Under the pieces are notes generated by a model, which saw nothing but the letters and a program-made list of their open reading frames with translations, did no database searches and was not told the DNA's origin. Below, piece by piece: positions 23,872 to 32,327 of a DNA stretch of 32,327 nucleotides. This DNA is from Flavobacteriia bacterium (lineage in GTDB: Bacteria; Bacteroidota; Bacteroidia; Flavobacteriales; Flavobacteriaceae). The translations under genes and the position numbers were made by a program. Position 1 is the stretch's first letter, and every line of letters begins with the position of its first letter. The stretch is taken from the NCBI GenBank assembly GCA_004293045.1, contig RDXY01000021.1, forward strand, positions 1 to 32,327, given 5' to 3'.

Positions 23872-26313
23872 ATGTACTTCATCAACGTTATTCTTCCTTT
23901 AAATCTTGATAAAACGTTCACCTATTCTGTGAATGTTGAAGAATATAAGTTTTTACAACCTGGCATGCGCGTTACAGTACCTTTTGGAAAATCAAAAGTG
24001 TATACGGCTTTAGTTGTAGATAAGCATACTAATCCTCCTCTTTTGTATGAAGCTAAAGAAATCAGCCAAATCATTGATGAGGTTGCTATTGTAAATGAAA
24101 TTCAACTAAAACATTGGCAGTGGATTGCCTCATATTATATGTGTTCGATTGGCGAAGTTTTTAAATCGGCGTTACCTACAGGATTGATTCTAGAAAGTGA
24201 AACGATGATTTCTTCTTCGCATACAGAATCGGATAAAACATTGGCTACAGATGAAGAATTTTTAGTGTTAGAAGCTTTAGAAAATAAATCATCCATTACG
24301 ATTTCAGAAATTTCTCAGATTTTAAATAAAAAAAATGTAATTCCAATTGTTCAAAGCTTGTTAGCTAAAGGATTATTGTCAATGCAAGATGAAGTTCAAG
24401 ATACGTACAAACCTAAATTAGTAAAATACATTAAACTTCAAGAAGCATTTTTGCAACCAGAAAAACTGCAAGAATTACTTGATATATTAGGAAAAGCAAA
24501 AAAGCAAAAAGAAATTGTTTTAACATATTTTCAATTGCAAGCGATAGAGAAAAAGCCAATTCCTGCAAAATTATTAATCGAAACATCTGGAGTTAGCTCT
24601 GCGGTTATTAAATCATTAGTCGATAAACAAATTTTTGAAGAATATTATATTAATACAGATCGCGTTTCCTTCGAAAAAGAAGCCGATTACGAAATTCATT
24701 TAAGTGAATCTCAAGCCACAGTTTTAGAAACCATCAAAGATAAATTCACGCAATTTGATGTTAATTTATTACACGGCGTTACCGCCTCTGGTAAAACGGA
24801 AGTTTATATAAAACTAATCGAAGATTTTTTACAACAAGACAAACAAGTATTATTTTTATTGCCAGAAATCGCTTTAACTACTCAGTTAGTTCAACGATTA
24901 TCTGCTTATTTTGGTAATCAAATTGCGGTTTTTCATTCTAAATACAATTCCAATGAACGTGTTGAGGTATACAATCACGTGTTGCTAAATTCCGAAAAGG
25001 CAAAAGTCGTTTTAGGGGTTCGAAGTGCCTTGTTTTTACCCTTTTCTAATTTAGGCTTAATTGTGGTAGATGAAGAACATGAAGGAACATATAAACAACA
25101 AGATCCGGCACCTCGATATCATGCTCGAGATGCTGCAATTGTTTTGGCAAAGTATCACCATGCAAAAGTGCTGTTAGGAAGTGCTACGCCAAGTATAGAA
25201 TCGTATCATAATGCTAAAACCAATAAATATGGTTTAATTGAAATGTTTACCCGATTTAATAATGTGGTTTTGCCTGAAATCCATTTGATTGATTTAAAAG
25301 ATAAGTATTTCCGTAAACGAATGGAGGGTCATTTTTCCGATGAATTATTGGAAAGAATGCATGAAACATTAGCAAATGACGAACAAGTAATGCTATTTCA
25401 AAATCGTAGAGGGTATTCGCCATATATTGAATGTATTACTTGTGGTCATGTACCGCAATGTCCAAGTTGTGATGTGAGTTTAACCTATTACAAGTATAAA
25501 AATCATTTAAAATGTCATTATTGCGGCCATAATATGGCAAAACCAACGCATTGTCACGCATGTAATTCGTTAGATATTTCTGCGAAAGGTTTTGGTACTG
25601 AACAAGTGGAATTAGAATTGGTAAAATTATTCCCAAATAAGCAAATTGCCCGAATGGATCAAGATACCACTCGTGGAAAATTTGCTTTCGAGAAAATGAT
25701 AGATGCTTTCAAAAATCAGGAAATTGATATTTTGGTTGGTACACAAATGTTAGCCAAAGGGTTAGATTTTGAAAACGTGACTTTAGTAGGAATTTTAAAT
25801 GCAGATAATTTATTAAATCAGCCGTATTATCGCGCTTATGAACGGGCGTATCAAATGATGGTGCAAGTGGCAGGACGTTCAGGTAGAAAAGCAAAAAAAG
25901 GGAGTGTAGTGATTCAGACCTATAATCCTATGCATAATACGATTCAGCAAGTAGTAAATAATAATTATACGGCGATGTTTAATGAGCAATTATACGAAAG
26001 ACGTAATTTTCAATATCCGCCTTATTTCCGTTTGTTACAAATAAAATTAAAGCATAGAGATTACGAAAAACTTCGTGAAGGAGCAACTTGGCTGTATCAT
26101 GTGTTAAAACAGCATGTGGCAGTTCCTATTTTAGGACCAGAAGAACCAGCGATTAATAGAATTAGAAATGAATATATTCGAACCATTCTGATTAAAATTC
26201 CAAATAATATGAATCTTATTGGAACTAAAAATATTATTAAAAAAGCATTGGTAAGTTTTGAAGCTACTTCGCAATATCGAGCAATAAAAACAACAATTAA
26301 TGTAGATTATTAA
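23872..26313 (+). CDS. priA: primosomal protein N' (replication restart helicase)
   Basis: The 813-residue DNA helicase restarts stalled replication forks. An N-terminal 3'-end-binding domain (about 1-105) opens the protein. The helicase core has motif I GVTASGKTEV (302-311) and motif II DEEH (400-403). A zinc-binding module contains eight cysteines between about 523 and 563 in CxxC pairs (CITC, CPSC, CHYC, CHAC). Motifs IV-VI follow, with QVAGRSGRKAKKGSVVIQTY near 664-683. It is longer than E. coli PriA (732), mainly from an insertion of helices around 110-270, which I recall as normal for flavobacteria. It is convergent with the LytTR gene, 7 bases away. Confidence 0.96.
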   Translation: MYFINVILPLNLDKTFTYSVNVEEYKFLQPGMRVTVPFGKSKVYTALVVDKHTNPPLLYEAKEISQIIDEVAIVNEIQLKHWQWIASYYMCSIGEVFKSALPTGLILESETMISSSHTESDKTLATDEEFLVLEALENKSSITISEISQILNKKNVIPIVQSLLAKGLLSMQDEVQDTYKPKLVKYIKLQEAFLQPEKLQELLDILGKAKKQKEIVLTYFQLQAIEKKPIPAKLLIETSGVSSAVIKSLVDKQIFEEYYINTDRVSFEKEADYEIHLSESQATVLETIKDKFTQFDVNLLHGVTASGKTEVYIKLIEDFLQQDKQVLFLLPEIALTTQLVQRLSAYFGNQIAVFHSKYNSNERVEVYNHVLLNSEKAKVVLGVRSALFLPFSNLGLIVVDEEHEGTYKQQDPAPRYHARDAAIVLAKYHHAKVLLGSATPSIESYHNAKTNKYGLIEMFTRFNNVVLPEIHLIDLKDKYFRKRMEGHFSDELLERMHETLANDEQVMLFQNRRGYSPYIECITCGHVPQCPSCDVSLTYYKYKNHLKCHYCGHNMAKPTHCHACNSLDISAKGFGTEQVELELVKLFPNKQIARMDQDTTRGKFAFEKMIDAFKNQEIDILVGTQMLAKGLDFENVTLVGILNADNLLNQPYYRAYERAYQMMVQVAGRSGRKAKKGSVVIQTYNPMHNTIQQVVNNNYTAMFNEQLYERRNFQYPPYFRLLQIKLKHRDYEKLREGATWLYHVLKQHVAVPILGPEEPAINRIRNEYIRTILIKIPNNMNLIGTKNIIKKALVSFEATSQYRAIKTTINVDY

Positions 26314-26320
26314 TACTAGT

Positions 26321-27019
26321 TTAATAATTTTCTAGTACAGAAATAATTTCTTCTTTTTTATTTCTACTTAATGGAATTTTTTCGCCATCTATTTCTACCT
26401 GTTTGCTATTAAAACGATCGACTTTATCTAAATTAATAATGTACGATTTATGAATTCTAAGAAAATTATCTTTTGGAAGTTCTATTTCAAAAGATTTCAT
26501 AGTAGACAATACAAGATGCGTGTCTTCGTAGGTTACAACTTTAATATAATCGCCAAAAGCTTCTACCCATTTTATATGAGTGGTATAGACTTTTATTTTT
26601 TTTAGATTACTTTTTATTATTAAATGCGGTCCGTTTTCGTCATGAGTTTGGTCATGTTTTAAATGGTGCATTTCTAATGCCTTTTTTGCAGCAACTAAAA
26701 ATCGCGTTTTTTTGATAGGTTTTTGTAAAAAATCTAATGCAGAATAATCAAATGCTTTTACGGCATAATCAGCTTTTGAAGTAATAAATACTATTAATGG
26801 CTTAATTTTTAAACCATCAATTAAATCAAATCCAGTAATATGGGGCATTTCTATGTCTAAGAAAATTAAATCAACCGTATTATTTGTAATATAACTCTTA
26901 GCTTCTAATGCGTTAGAAAAATCACCACCTAAAAGTAAATTAGGATGTTCCGAGATTAGCTTAGCAATAGAAATACGTTGAATAGAACTGTCATCAACAA
27001 CAATAGTGTTTAATTTCAT
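26321..27019 (-). CDS. LytTR-type response regulator
   Basis: The 232-residue regulator has a receiver domain (1-120; D9-D10, phospho-acceptor D55 in IFLDIEMP, K102 region in FLQKPIKK). The C-terminal LytTR DNA-binding domain spans about 135-232 and shows the family's FLRIHKSYIINLDKVDRF and IPLSRNKKEEI. Such regulators in Bacteroidota usually pair with a 7TM or LytS-type sensor kinase, but none is adjacent, so it is an orphan here. An inverted repeat 13-34 bases upstream of the start may be its own operator. Targets are unknown. Confidence 0.93.
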   Translation of the reverse strand: MKLNTIVVDDSSIQRISIAKLISEHPNLLLGGDFSNALEAKSYITNNTVDLIFLDIEMPHITGFDLIDGLKIKPLIVFITSKADYAVKAFDYSALDFLQKPIKKTRFLVAAKKALEMHHLKHDQTHDENGPHLIIKSNLKKIKVYTTHIKWVEAFGDYIKVVTYEDTHLVLSTMKSFEIELPKDNFLRIHKSYIINLDKVDRFNSKQVEIDGEKIPLSRNKKEEIISVLENY

Positions 27020-27031
27020 ATGTTGGTATTT

Positions 27032-27053
27032 ATTACATTTACATTCATGTAAT
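27032..27053 (-). promoter_or_regulatory. 7-bp inverted repeat upstream of the LytTR gene
   Basis: ATTACAT (27032-27038) and ATGTAAT (27047-27053) are perfect inverted repeats with an 8-base gap, and TTACAT is also repeated in tandem. The site is in the leader, suiting autoregulation, but LytTR proteins more often bind direct repeats. Confidence 0.35.
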
Positions 27054-27187
27054 TATTTTAAACTAATTTTTGTAAAACTAAAAATTTATTTGATATACAG
27101 CATAAAAATATATAAAAAAAGAACAGAAAACTAATATTGTAAAAAAATAAATACTTTTAATGAATTTGTAAATTAAATATAATTGTA

Positions 27188-27195
27188 TATCTTTG
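27188..27195 (+). promoter_or_regulatory. promoter of the rpsF operon (TATCTTTG)
   Basis: Exact TAnnTTTG match, with TTG at 27166-27168 exactly 19 bases upstream. The leader to the rpsF ATG is only about 19 bases, too short for the S6:S18 leader RNA known from other phyla. Confidence 0.75.
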
Positions 27196-27220
27196 CACCC
27201 AATTTAAAAAATACGTACAA

Positions 27221-27562
27221 ATGAAAAATTACGAAACTGTTTTCATTTTGAATCCCGTTTTATCTGATGTTCAGGTAAAGGAAACAGTAAGCAAATTTGA
27301 AGATTTTCTTACTTCTAAGGGTGCCAAAATGGTATCGAAAGAGGATTGGGGCTTAAAAAAATTAGCCTATGAAATCCAACACAAAAAAAGTGGTTTTTAC
27401 CATTTATTTGAGTACCAAGCTCCAGCTGAATTAATCATTTCTTTAGAAACGGAATTAAGAAGAGATGAAAGAATCATGAGATTCTTAACTGTTTCTTTAG
27501 ATAAACATGCTATTTCTTGGGCAGAAAGAAGAAGAGAAAAATTAAAAACTAAAGCAAACTAA
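27221..27562 (+). CDS. rpsF: 30S ribosomal protein S6
   Basis: The 113-residue protein has the S6 ferredoxin-like fold: [37 protein letters not shown], then [27 protein letters not shown] and [21 protein letters not shown]6 binds 16S rRNA together with S18, whose gene follows after 2 bases. It is the first gene of the rpsF-rpsR-rplI operon, the usual order. Confidence 0.98.
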   Translation: MKNYETVFILNPVLSDVQVKETVSKFEDFLTSKGAKMVSKEDWGLKKLAYEIQHKKSGFYHLFEYQAPAELIISLETELRRDERIMRFLTVSLDKHAISWAERRREKLKTKAN

Positions 27563-27564
27563 TC

Positions 27565-27852
27565 ATGTCAATAGCTAACAACGGTAAAAAAGAGGGAGAT
27601 ATCAGATATCTTACTCCTTTAAATATTGATACTAACAAACAAAAAAAATATTGTCGTTTCAAAAAATCAGGTATCAAGTATATCGATTATAAAGATGGCG
27701 ACTTTTTATTAAAGTTTGTAAATGAGCAAGGTAAAATTTTACCAAGACGTTTAACAGGTACTTCTTTAAAATTTCAAAGAAAAGTTTCTGTGGCGGTTAA
27801 AAGAGCTCGTCATTTAGCTTTAATGCCTTACGTGGCGGATTTATTAAAATAA
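27565..27852 (+). CDS. rpsR: 30S ribosomal protein S18
   Basis: The 95-residue protein carries the S18 signature [63 protein letters not shown]. It pairs with S6 on the 30S platform. It starts 2 bases after rpsF, so the two are translated in a coupled way. The 60-base gap to rplI holds a folded RNA candidate. Confidence 0.98.
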   Translation: MSIANNGKKEGDIRYLTPLNIDTNKQKKYCRFKKSGIKYIDYKDGDFLLKFVNEQGKILPRRLTGTSLKFQRKVSVAVKRARHLALMPYVADLLK

Positions 27853-27861
27853 TATTAATCA

Positions 27862-27912
27862 TTTGTTGTTCCGCTATAGCGGGACTAACTTATAAAAATA
27901 AAGGACAACAAA
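27862..27912 (+). promoter_or_regulatory. candidate structured RNA between rpsR and rplI
   Basis: TTTGTTGT (27862-27869) pairs perfectly with ACAACAAA (27905-27912), which ends at the rplI ATG. Inside it lies the self-complementary CCGCTATAGCGG (27871-27882), a 4-bp GC-rich stem with a 4-base loop. The outer stem would cover the ribosome entry site of rplI, so it could tune L9 translation. GGAC before the ACAACAAA can alternatively pair with the CC at 27871-27872, giving two competing folds. Confidence 0.45.
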
Positions 27913-28356
27913 ATGGAACTAATTTTAAAACAAGACGTTCAGAATTTAGGTTTTAAAGATGATGTAGTAACTGTAAAAAATGGTTACGGTCGTAATTTCT
28001 TAATTCCTCAAGGAGCGGCTATTTTAGCAACTTCTTCTGCTAAAAAAGTGTTAGCTGAAAATTTAAAACAAAAAGCACACAAAGAAGCTAAGGTTGTTGC
28101 AGATGCTAAAGCAACTGCAGAAGCCATCAAAGCGTTAGAAATAAAAATTACTGCAAAAGCAGGTGGAGAAAAATTATTCGGATCAATTACTAATGCAGAT
28201 ATCGCACAAGCTTTAGAAGCAAACGGACAGTCAATTGATAGAAAGTTTATCACTTCTGGTATTGTTAAAAGAACAGGTAAATACAATGCTACTATCCGTT
28301 TACATAGAGAAGTAATCATTGAATTAGCTTATGAAATTGTTGCTGAAAAAGCATAA
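27913..28356 (+). CDS. rplI: 50S ribosomal protein L9
   Basis: The 147-residue protein has the L9 N-terminal rRNA-binding domain (MELILKQDVQNLGFKDDVVTVKNGYGRNFLIPQGAAILA), the long connecting helix (about 41-75) and the C-terminal domain (about 80-147). Length is typical. It closes the rpsF operon before a perfect hairpin terminator. Confidence 0.98.
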   Translation: MELILKQDVQNLGFKDDVVTVKNGYGRNFLIPQGAAILATSSAKKVLAENLKQKAHKEAKVVADAKATAEAIKALEIKITAKAGGEKLFGSITNADIAQALEANGQSIDRKFITSGIVKRTGKYNATIRLHREVIIELAYEIVAEKA

Positions 28357-28377
28357 TTTTATTTAAAATATTTCTTT

Positions 28378-28409
28378 AAAAAAAGCGTTGCAATTGCAAC
28401 GCTTTTTTT
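28378..28409. terminator. perfect palindromic terminator after rplI
   Basis: AAAAAAAGCGTTGCAA followed by its complement TTGCAACGCTTTTTTT is a 32-base perfect palindrome, giving a GC-centred stem and T-run on both strands. Confidence 0.88.
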
Positions 28410-28451
28410 ATTTTTACGGAACATTATGTTTTTTACACTAAATATTCGTAA

Positions 28452-28928
28452 ATGAAATATACCCGATTAACAAAAGAACAATTAGAAGAACTTCATCCTG
28501 AATTTATTACTTTTTTAGCAACTCAAACTATTGATAAAAAAGAATGGGATGAACTTAAAGACAAATCTCCACAAATTGCTTTGCAAGAAATAGATGTGTT
28601 TTCTGATTTAATTTGGGATAAAGCCATTACCAATGTTCGTTTTGTAGATCATTTTTCAAAAAATCACATATTTCTTTTTAAATGTCACGATACTTTTTTA
28701 GAATCAATAATTGTTCATACTTCTGAAGATTCCGTTGATTTCTTCACAACTGAAGGATTAGAATGGCTAGGGAATAATCTTTTTTCTGATGCAGTCACTA
28801 TTCAAACAGGTAAAAAAGTAGTTACCGAAAATCGAAATGAAGAAGTTTTTAAAATAATTGAAAACGGAGGAATAATTAGTAAAGGCGACTTATTTAGTAA
28901 ACTAACTACATTAATTAATGTATCATAA
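28452..28928 (+). CDS. conserved hypothetical protein (possibly DUF6495 family)
   Basis: The 158-residue soluble protein begins MKYTRLTKEQLEELHPEFITFLATQTIDKKEWDELK. I recall this start in flavobacterial proteins annotated as DUF6495. There is no signal peptide, membrane segment or catalytic motif. The N-terminal half is helical and acidic, and the rest holds short strands. It ends one base before the preferred ligA start, so the two genes appear co-transcribed and translationally coupled. The link to DNA ligation is only by position; the function is unknown. Confidence 0.75.
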   Translation: MKYTRLTKEQLEELHPEFITFLATQTIDKKEWDELKDKSPQIALQEIDVFSDLIWDKAITNVRFVDHFSKNHIFLFKCHDTFLESIIVHTSEDSVDFFTTEGLEWLGNNLFSDAVTIQTGKKVVTENRNEEVFKIIENGGIISKGDLFSKLTTLINVS

Positions 28929-28929
28929 T

Positions 28930-30921
28930 ATGACTGTTTTAGAAACCATTCAATCTTTAAGAGCAGAATTAAATTTGCATAATTACAACTACTATGTGTT
29001 GGATAATCCTACGATTTCTGATTTTGATTTTGATGTTAAATTAAAACAATTACAAGATTTAGAAGCAGCCAATCCTTCTTTTTTTGATGAAAATTCACCC
29101 ACACAGCGTGTCGGAGGAGTTGTTACAAAAAATTTCAATACGGTTGAACACGAATATAGAATGTATTCATTAGACAATTCCTACTCTAAAGAGGATTTGT
29201 TAGATTGGCAAACAAGATGTCAGAAAATTTTAGGCGATGTTGATTTAGAATTTACTTGCGAATTAAAATATGATGGCGCTTCCATAAGTATCACGTATGA
29301 AAACGGAAAATTGGTTCGTGCAGTAACACGTGGCGATGGTTTTAAAGGTGATGATGTAACTCAAAACATCAAAACAATAAAATCTGTTCCGTTGCAATTA
29401 CAACCCGGTTTTCCTGAAAAATTTGATATTCGAGGAGAAATCATTTTGCCTTTCGCAGGGTTTGAAAAAATGAATCAAGACTTAATTGAAATTGGCGAAA
29501 CACCTTATTCAAATCCAAGAAATACGGCTTCGGGAAGTTTAAAACTTCAAGATAGTGCCGAAGTGGCCAAGCGCCCTTTAGAGTGTTTATTGTATGGAAT
29601 GATTGGTAATAACTTAGCAATAAAAACGCAATATGAAAGTTTAGAATTGTCCAGAAAATTAGGGTTTAAAGTTCCAAATCAAAGTAAATTAGCCACTAAT
29701 ATTGACGAAGTTTTTGAATTTATTGAATTTTGGGATAAAAACAGACATAACTTACCCTATGAAACAGATGGAGTAGTTGTTAAGATAAACAATATTCATT
29801 TTCAGGAAGAATTAGGTTATACGGCAAAATCGCCACGTTGGGCTATGGCTTATAAATTTAAGGCAGCACAAGTTAGTACAGTTTTGCAATCTATTTCTTA
29901 TCAAGTAGGGAGAACGGGTGCCATTACACCAGTGGCAAATTTAGAACCTGTTCAACTTGCAGGGACAATCGTAAAGCGTGCCTCTTTGCATAATGCAGAT
30001 CAAATTGCTAAATTAGATATTCGTGTAAACGATGACGTATATGTGGAAAAAGGAGGTGAAATTATTCCAAAAATAATTGGCGTTGCTAAAAGAGGAAATC
30101 AAGCACAACCAACAGTTTATATTACAAATTGTCCAGAGTGTGATACAAAATTAACTAGAAGTGAAGGAGAAGCAAATCATTATTGTCCAAACTTCTATGG
30201 CTGTCCACCGCAGATTATTGGGAGAATTCAGCATTTTATTACACGAAAAGCTATGGATATTGATGGTTTAGGTGGTGAAACTGTGGCTTTACTATATCAT
30301 GCTGGCTTGGTAAAAAATTATGCCGATTTATATGATTTAAAAAAAGAGCAAGTTGTGGTTTTGGAAAGGATGGCAGATAAATCTGCTGATAATCTAATTT
30401 CAGGAATTGAAAATTCAAAAGCAATTACATTTGATCGTGTTTTGTATGCATTAGGTATCCGTTATGTAGGCGAAACGGTGGCTAAAAAATTAGCAAAACA
30501 GTATAAAAATATCGATAACTTGGCTAAAGCTGATTTACTTGATTTAGTTGCAGTAGATGAAATTGGAGAACGAATTGCGCAAAGTGTGATGGATTTTTTC
30601 CAGAATTCAGAAAATATAGCAATTATTAATAAACTAAAAGCGGTTGGAATTCAATTTGAATTAAATGAGATTTCTACTGCTGTTTCTACTATTTTAGAGG
30701 GAAAAATATTTGTTGTTTCTGGTGTTTTTGAAGTTTTCTCTCGAGACGATTTGAAGAAAGCTATCGAAGATTATGGTGGAAAAGTAGGAAGTTCTATTTC
30801 TGCAAAAACCAATTATGTTATCGCTGGAGCCAATATGGGACCTGCTAAATTAGAAAAAGCCAACCAATTAAAAATTGAAATTATTGACGAATATCAATTT
30901 CAAAAAATGATAAAAGGTTAA
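28930..30921 (+). CDS. ligA: NAD-dependent DNA ligase LigA
   Basis: The 663-residue enzyme seals nicks using NAD. The adenylation domain has the nucleotidyl lysine K113 in ELKYDGAS and the R-G motif DIRGEIILP. An OB fold, a four-cysteine zinc finger (CPECDTK and HYCPNFYGCPP near 405-433), helix-hairpin-helix repeats and a C-terminal BRCT domain (about 588-663: LEGKIFVVSGVFEVFSRDDLKKAIEDYGGKVGSSIS) follow. Length fits the family. ATG 28930 is preferred because it lies just after the upstream stop; ATG 28918 would add four residues and overlap it. The stop is 3 bases from the convergent gene. Confidence 0.97.
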   Translation: MTVLETIQSLRAELNLHNYNYYVLDNPTISDFDFDVKLKQLQDLEAANPSFFDENSPTQRVGGVVTKNFNTVEHEYRMYSLDNSYSKEDLLDWQTRCQKILGDVDLEFTCELKYDGASISITYENGKLVRAVTRGDGFKGDDVTQNIKTIKSVPLQLQPGFPEKFDIRGEIILPFAGFEKMNQDLIEIGETPYSNPRNTASGSLKLQDSAEVAKRPLECLLYGMIGNNLAIKTQYESLELSRKLGFKVPNQSKLATNIDEVFEFIEFWDKNRHNLPYETDGVVVKINNIHFQEELGYTAKSPRWAMAYKFKAAQVSTVLQSISYQVGRTGAITPVANLEPVQLAGTIVKRASLHNADQIAKLDIRVNDDVYVEKGGEIIPKIIGVAKRGNQAQPTVYITNCPECDTKLTRSEGEANHYCPNFYGCPPQIIGRIQHFITRKAMDIDGLGGETVALLYHAGLVKNYADLYDLKKEQVVVLERMADKSADNLISGIENSKAITFDRVLYALGIRYVGETVAKKLAKQYKNIDNLAKADLLDLVAVDEIGERIAQSVMDFFQNSENIAIINKLKAVGIQFELNEISTAVSTILEGKIFVVSGVFEVFSRDDLKKAIEDYGGKVGSSISAKTNYVIAGANMGPAKLEKANQLKIEIIDEYQFQKMIKG

Positions 30922-30924
30922 GAA

Positions 30925-31842
30925 TTAAATTACAATAATATTTTTTTCTTTACTGATATATTTGGTTTCGTCGCTAAAATAAAAATCAATTCGGCCTAAA
31001 TTTATCCCATAGGCACCAACTTGGTTGATAACTACTTGTTTGCCAACTTTATTAGTTTTTATTACAGGTTTGTCCAAAAAAGTATGTGTGTGTCCTCCAA
31101 TAATTAAATCGATATCTTGTGTGGCAGCTGCTAATTTAAGATCTGAGGGTTTGTCTTTTTCATTTTTGTAATCATATCCAAGATGGGACAAACAGATTAT
31201 TAAATCGCATTTTTCAGTTTCTTTGAGTGTTTTAGTAACATCTGTTGCCACTTCAATTGGGTTGTTGTATTTGGTTTCTTTATATAGTTTTTTGTCTACT
31301 AAACCTTCTAATTCAATGCCTAGACCGAAAACACCAATTTTTATTCCTTCTTTTATAAAGGTTTTGTAAGGTTTTACAATTCCGCTTAACTCAGTATTTT
31401 TAAAATCGTAATTAGCGGAAACAAATTCAAAATTAGCATGCGGTAATTGAGCATAAAATCCATTAATTCCGTTGTCGAAATCATGATTTCCTAGTGTTGC
31501 TAAATCGTATTTCATCATACTCATTAGCTTAAACTCCAATTCGCCTCCATAATAATTAAAGTAGGGTGTGCCTTGAAAAATATCTCCTGCATCTAATAGA
31601 AGTACATTTGCTTCTTCTTTTCTAATCTGATCAATAATACTTGCTCGTCTTGCCACCCCTCCCATAGAAGGATTTCTTGGATGATTTTCTGGAAATGGAT
31701 CAATATGGCTATGCACATCATTTGTATGCAAAATGGTTATTTTACGTTCTTTTGTTGCTGTAAAACTTGACAATGCAAGCCCACTAATTGAAAGTAATGC
31801 GGATGTTGCAGCTGTATTTTTGATAAAATTTCTTCTTTTCAT
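30925..31842 (-). CDS. metallophosphoesterase domain of a 5'-nucleotidase (UshA-like), Tat-exported
   Basis: The 305-residue protein has a Tat signal (R3-R4-NFIKN, then a hydrophobic stretch to about residue 30). The calcineurin-like metal sites are HTNDVHSH (39-46), LDAGDIFQG (about 90-100), LGNHDFDNG and GGHTHTF. It corresponds to the N-terminal catalytic half of UshA-type 5'-nucleotidases, which hydrolyse nucleotides in the periplasm, and ends where the second domain would begin. The missing C-terminal domain is encoded by the separate gene just upstream (5-base gap). It begins 3 bases from the ligA stop on the opposite strand. Confidence 0.9.
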   Translation of the reverse strand: MKRRNFIKNTAATSALLSISGLALSSFTATKERKITILHTNDVHSHIDPFPENHPRNPSMGGVARRASIIDQIRKEEANVLLLDAGDIFQGTPYFNYYGGELEFKLMSMMKYDLATLGNHDFDNGINGFYAQLPHANFEFVSANYDFKNTELSGIVKPYKTFIKEGIKIGVFGLGIELEGLVDKKLYKETKYNNPIEVATDVTKTLKETEKCDLIICLSHLGYDYKNEKDKPSDLKLAAATQDIDLIIGGHTHTFLDKPVIKTNKVGKQVVINQVGAYGINLGRIDFYFSDETKYISKEKNIIVI

Positions 31843-31847
31843 AAGAG

Positions 31848-32327
31848 TTATTCTTTAATGATTCTATCCACGTTGGAAACTTCAATAGTTTTGTATTTGT
31901 AAAAATAATCTATCAATACATTTCTAATTTTATAATTCAAATCAAATGTTCCTTCGTTTTTTAGAAAAAAGCTCATATTGTCACCTCCATTTGCTAAATA
32001 GTCAGATGTGGCTACATAATAAATTCTATTGTTTTCTATAGCTTTATTTTCAAAAAGAACCCTAGTGATAGTATTTTCTTTATCCAAAAATATTTTCAAT
32101 CCATGCAATGGATGTGGTTTTTTTTCTTTAATTATATATTTTGCTAAAGCCATAATTTCTTCCCCTTTTAAAGCTACTACAATTAAGTTGTTTTCAAAAG
32201 GCATCACTTCAAAAGCATTTCTTTTAGTAATTGTTCCTTTTGGGATGATTGATCTAATTCCACCACTATTTAAAAGAACAATATCAATTTGTTTGTTTTG
32301 TTGTTTTTTACGATTAATTTGGCAGAA
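31848..32327 (-). CDS. 5'-nucleotidase C-terminal domain protein (5' end outside window)
   Basis: The frame is open to the window edge (159 residues visible) and extends well past the internal ATG at 32207. It contains the nucleotide-binding signature IVLLNSGGIRSIIPKGTITKRNAFEVMPF-like sequence (LNSGGIR at residues 20-26 of the visible part), ENNLIVVALKGEEI and YYVATSDYLANGGDNMSFF. These mark the C-terminal substrate-specificity domain of UshA-type enzymes. The catalytic domain gene follows 5 bases downstream, so the two chains may assemble into one enzyme. The 5' end, including any signal peptide, lies outside the window. Confidence 0.88.
   Translation of the reverse strand, partial: FCQINRKKQQNKQIDIVLLNSGGIRSIIPKGTITKRNAFEVMPFENNLIVVALKGEEIMALAKYIIKEKKPHPLHGLKIFLDKENTITRVLFENKAIENNRIYYVATSDYLANGGDNMSFFLKNEGTFDLNYKIRNVLIDYFYKYKTIEVSNVDRIIKE

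Overview
The window looks like chromosome of a member of the Flavobacteriaceae (Bacteroidota). The base composition is AT-rich. Starts are preceded by A-rich runs instead of Shine-Dalgarno sequences, and many genes have a TAnnTTTG -7 element. The protein set fits too: PadR/PspC/head-GIN cluster, PF07929 protein, 37-kDa nucleoid protein, flavobacterial DnaJ and an rpsF-rpsR-rplI operon. I see no integrase, insertion sequence, CRISPR array, tRNA or rRNA. This is mostly core chromosome with some lineage-specific genes.

Layout. 1-4.9 kb: the end of an unknown gene, a short (possibly truncated) barrel-like protein, then minus-strand cell-envelope genes. These are a head-GIN protein with a small companion, and a PadR-PspC-head-GIN lipoprotein operon that appears to end with an unannotated 24-residue amphipathic peptide and a hairpin terminator. 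5-8.5 kb: a DUF4442 protein, a TIGR01777 epimerase, and grpE-dnaJ behind what looks like a sigma-54 promoter. 8.6-12.8 kb: an ABC-2 exporter pair, a sigma-54 activator lacking a DNA-binding domain, and a degenerate one-domain DEAD-box protein. 12.9-15.7 kb: a Fic protein with its own operator-like repeats, then minus-strand genes for a nucleoid-associated protein and a PF07929 protein. 15.8-22.4 kb: trxB, an RsiV/PdaC-like lipoprotein, an ArsC/Spx-like protein, an EamA transporter, yicC, gmk, nadD and a YqhD-type dehydrogenase. 22.7-26.3 kb: gpsA and priA. 26.3-28.4 kb: a LytTR response regulator divergent from rpsF-rpsR-rplI. 28.4-32.3 kb: a conserved unknown gene next to ligA, then a 5'-nucleotidase whose two domains are separate genes in reversed order.

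The most interesting signals lie between genes. (1) A near-consensus -24/-12 promoter with a perfect 13-bp palindrome stands before grpE, in the same window as an NtrC-type activator. (2) A strongly amphipathic micro-ORF ends the PadR-PspC operon. (3) Many same-strand gene junctions carry fast-changing, low-complexity spacers with imperfectly complementary arms, ending in an A-run at the next start codon. (4) A compact RNA fold lies between rpsR and rplI and reaches the rplI start. All calls are from reading the sequence; no database search was run.
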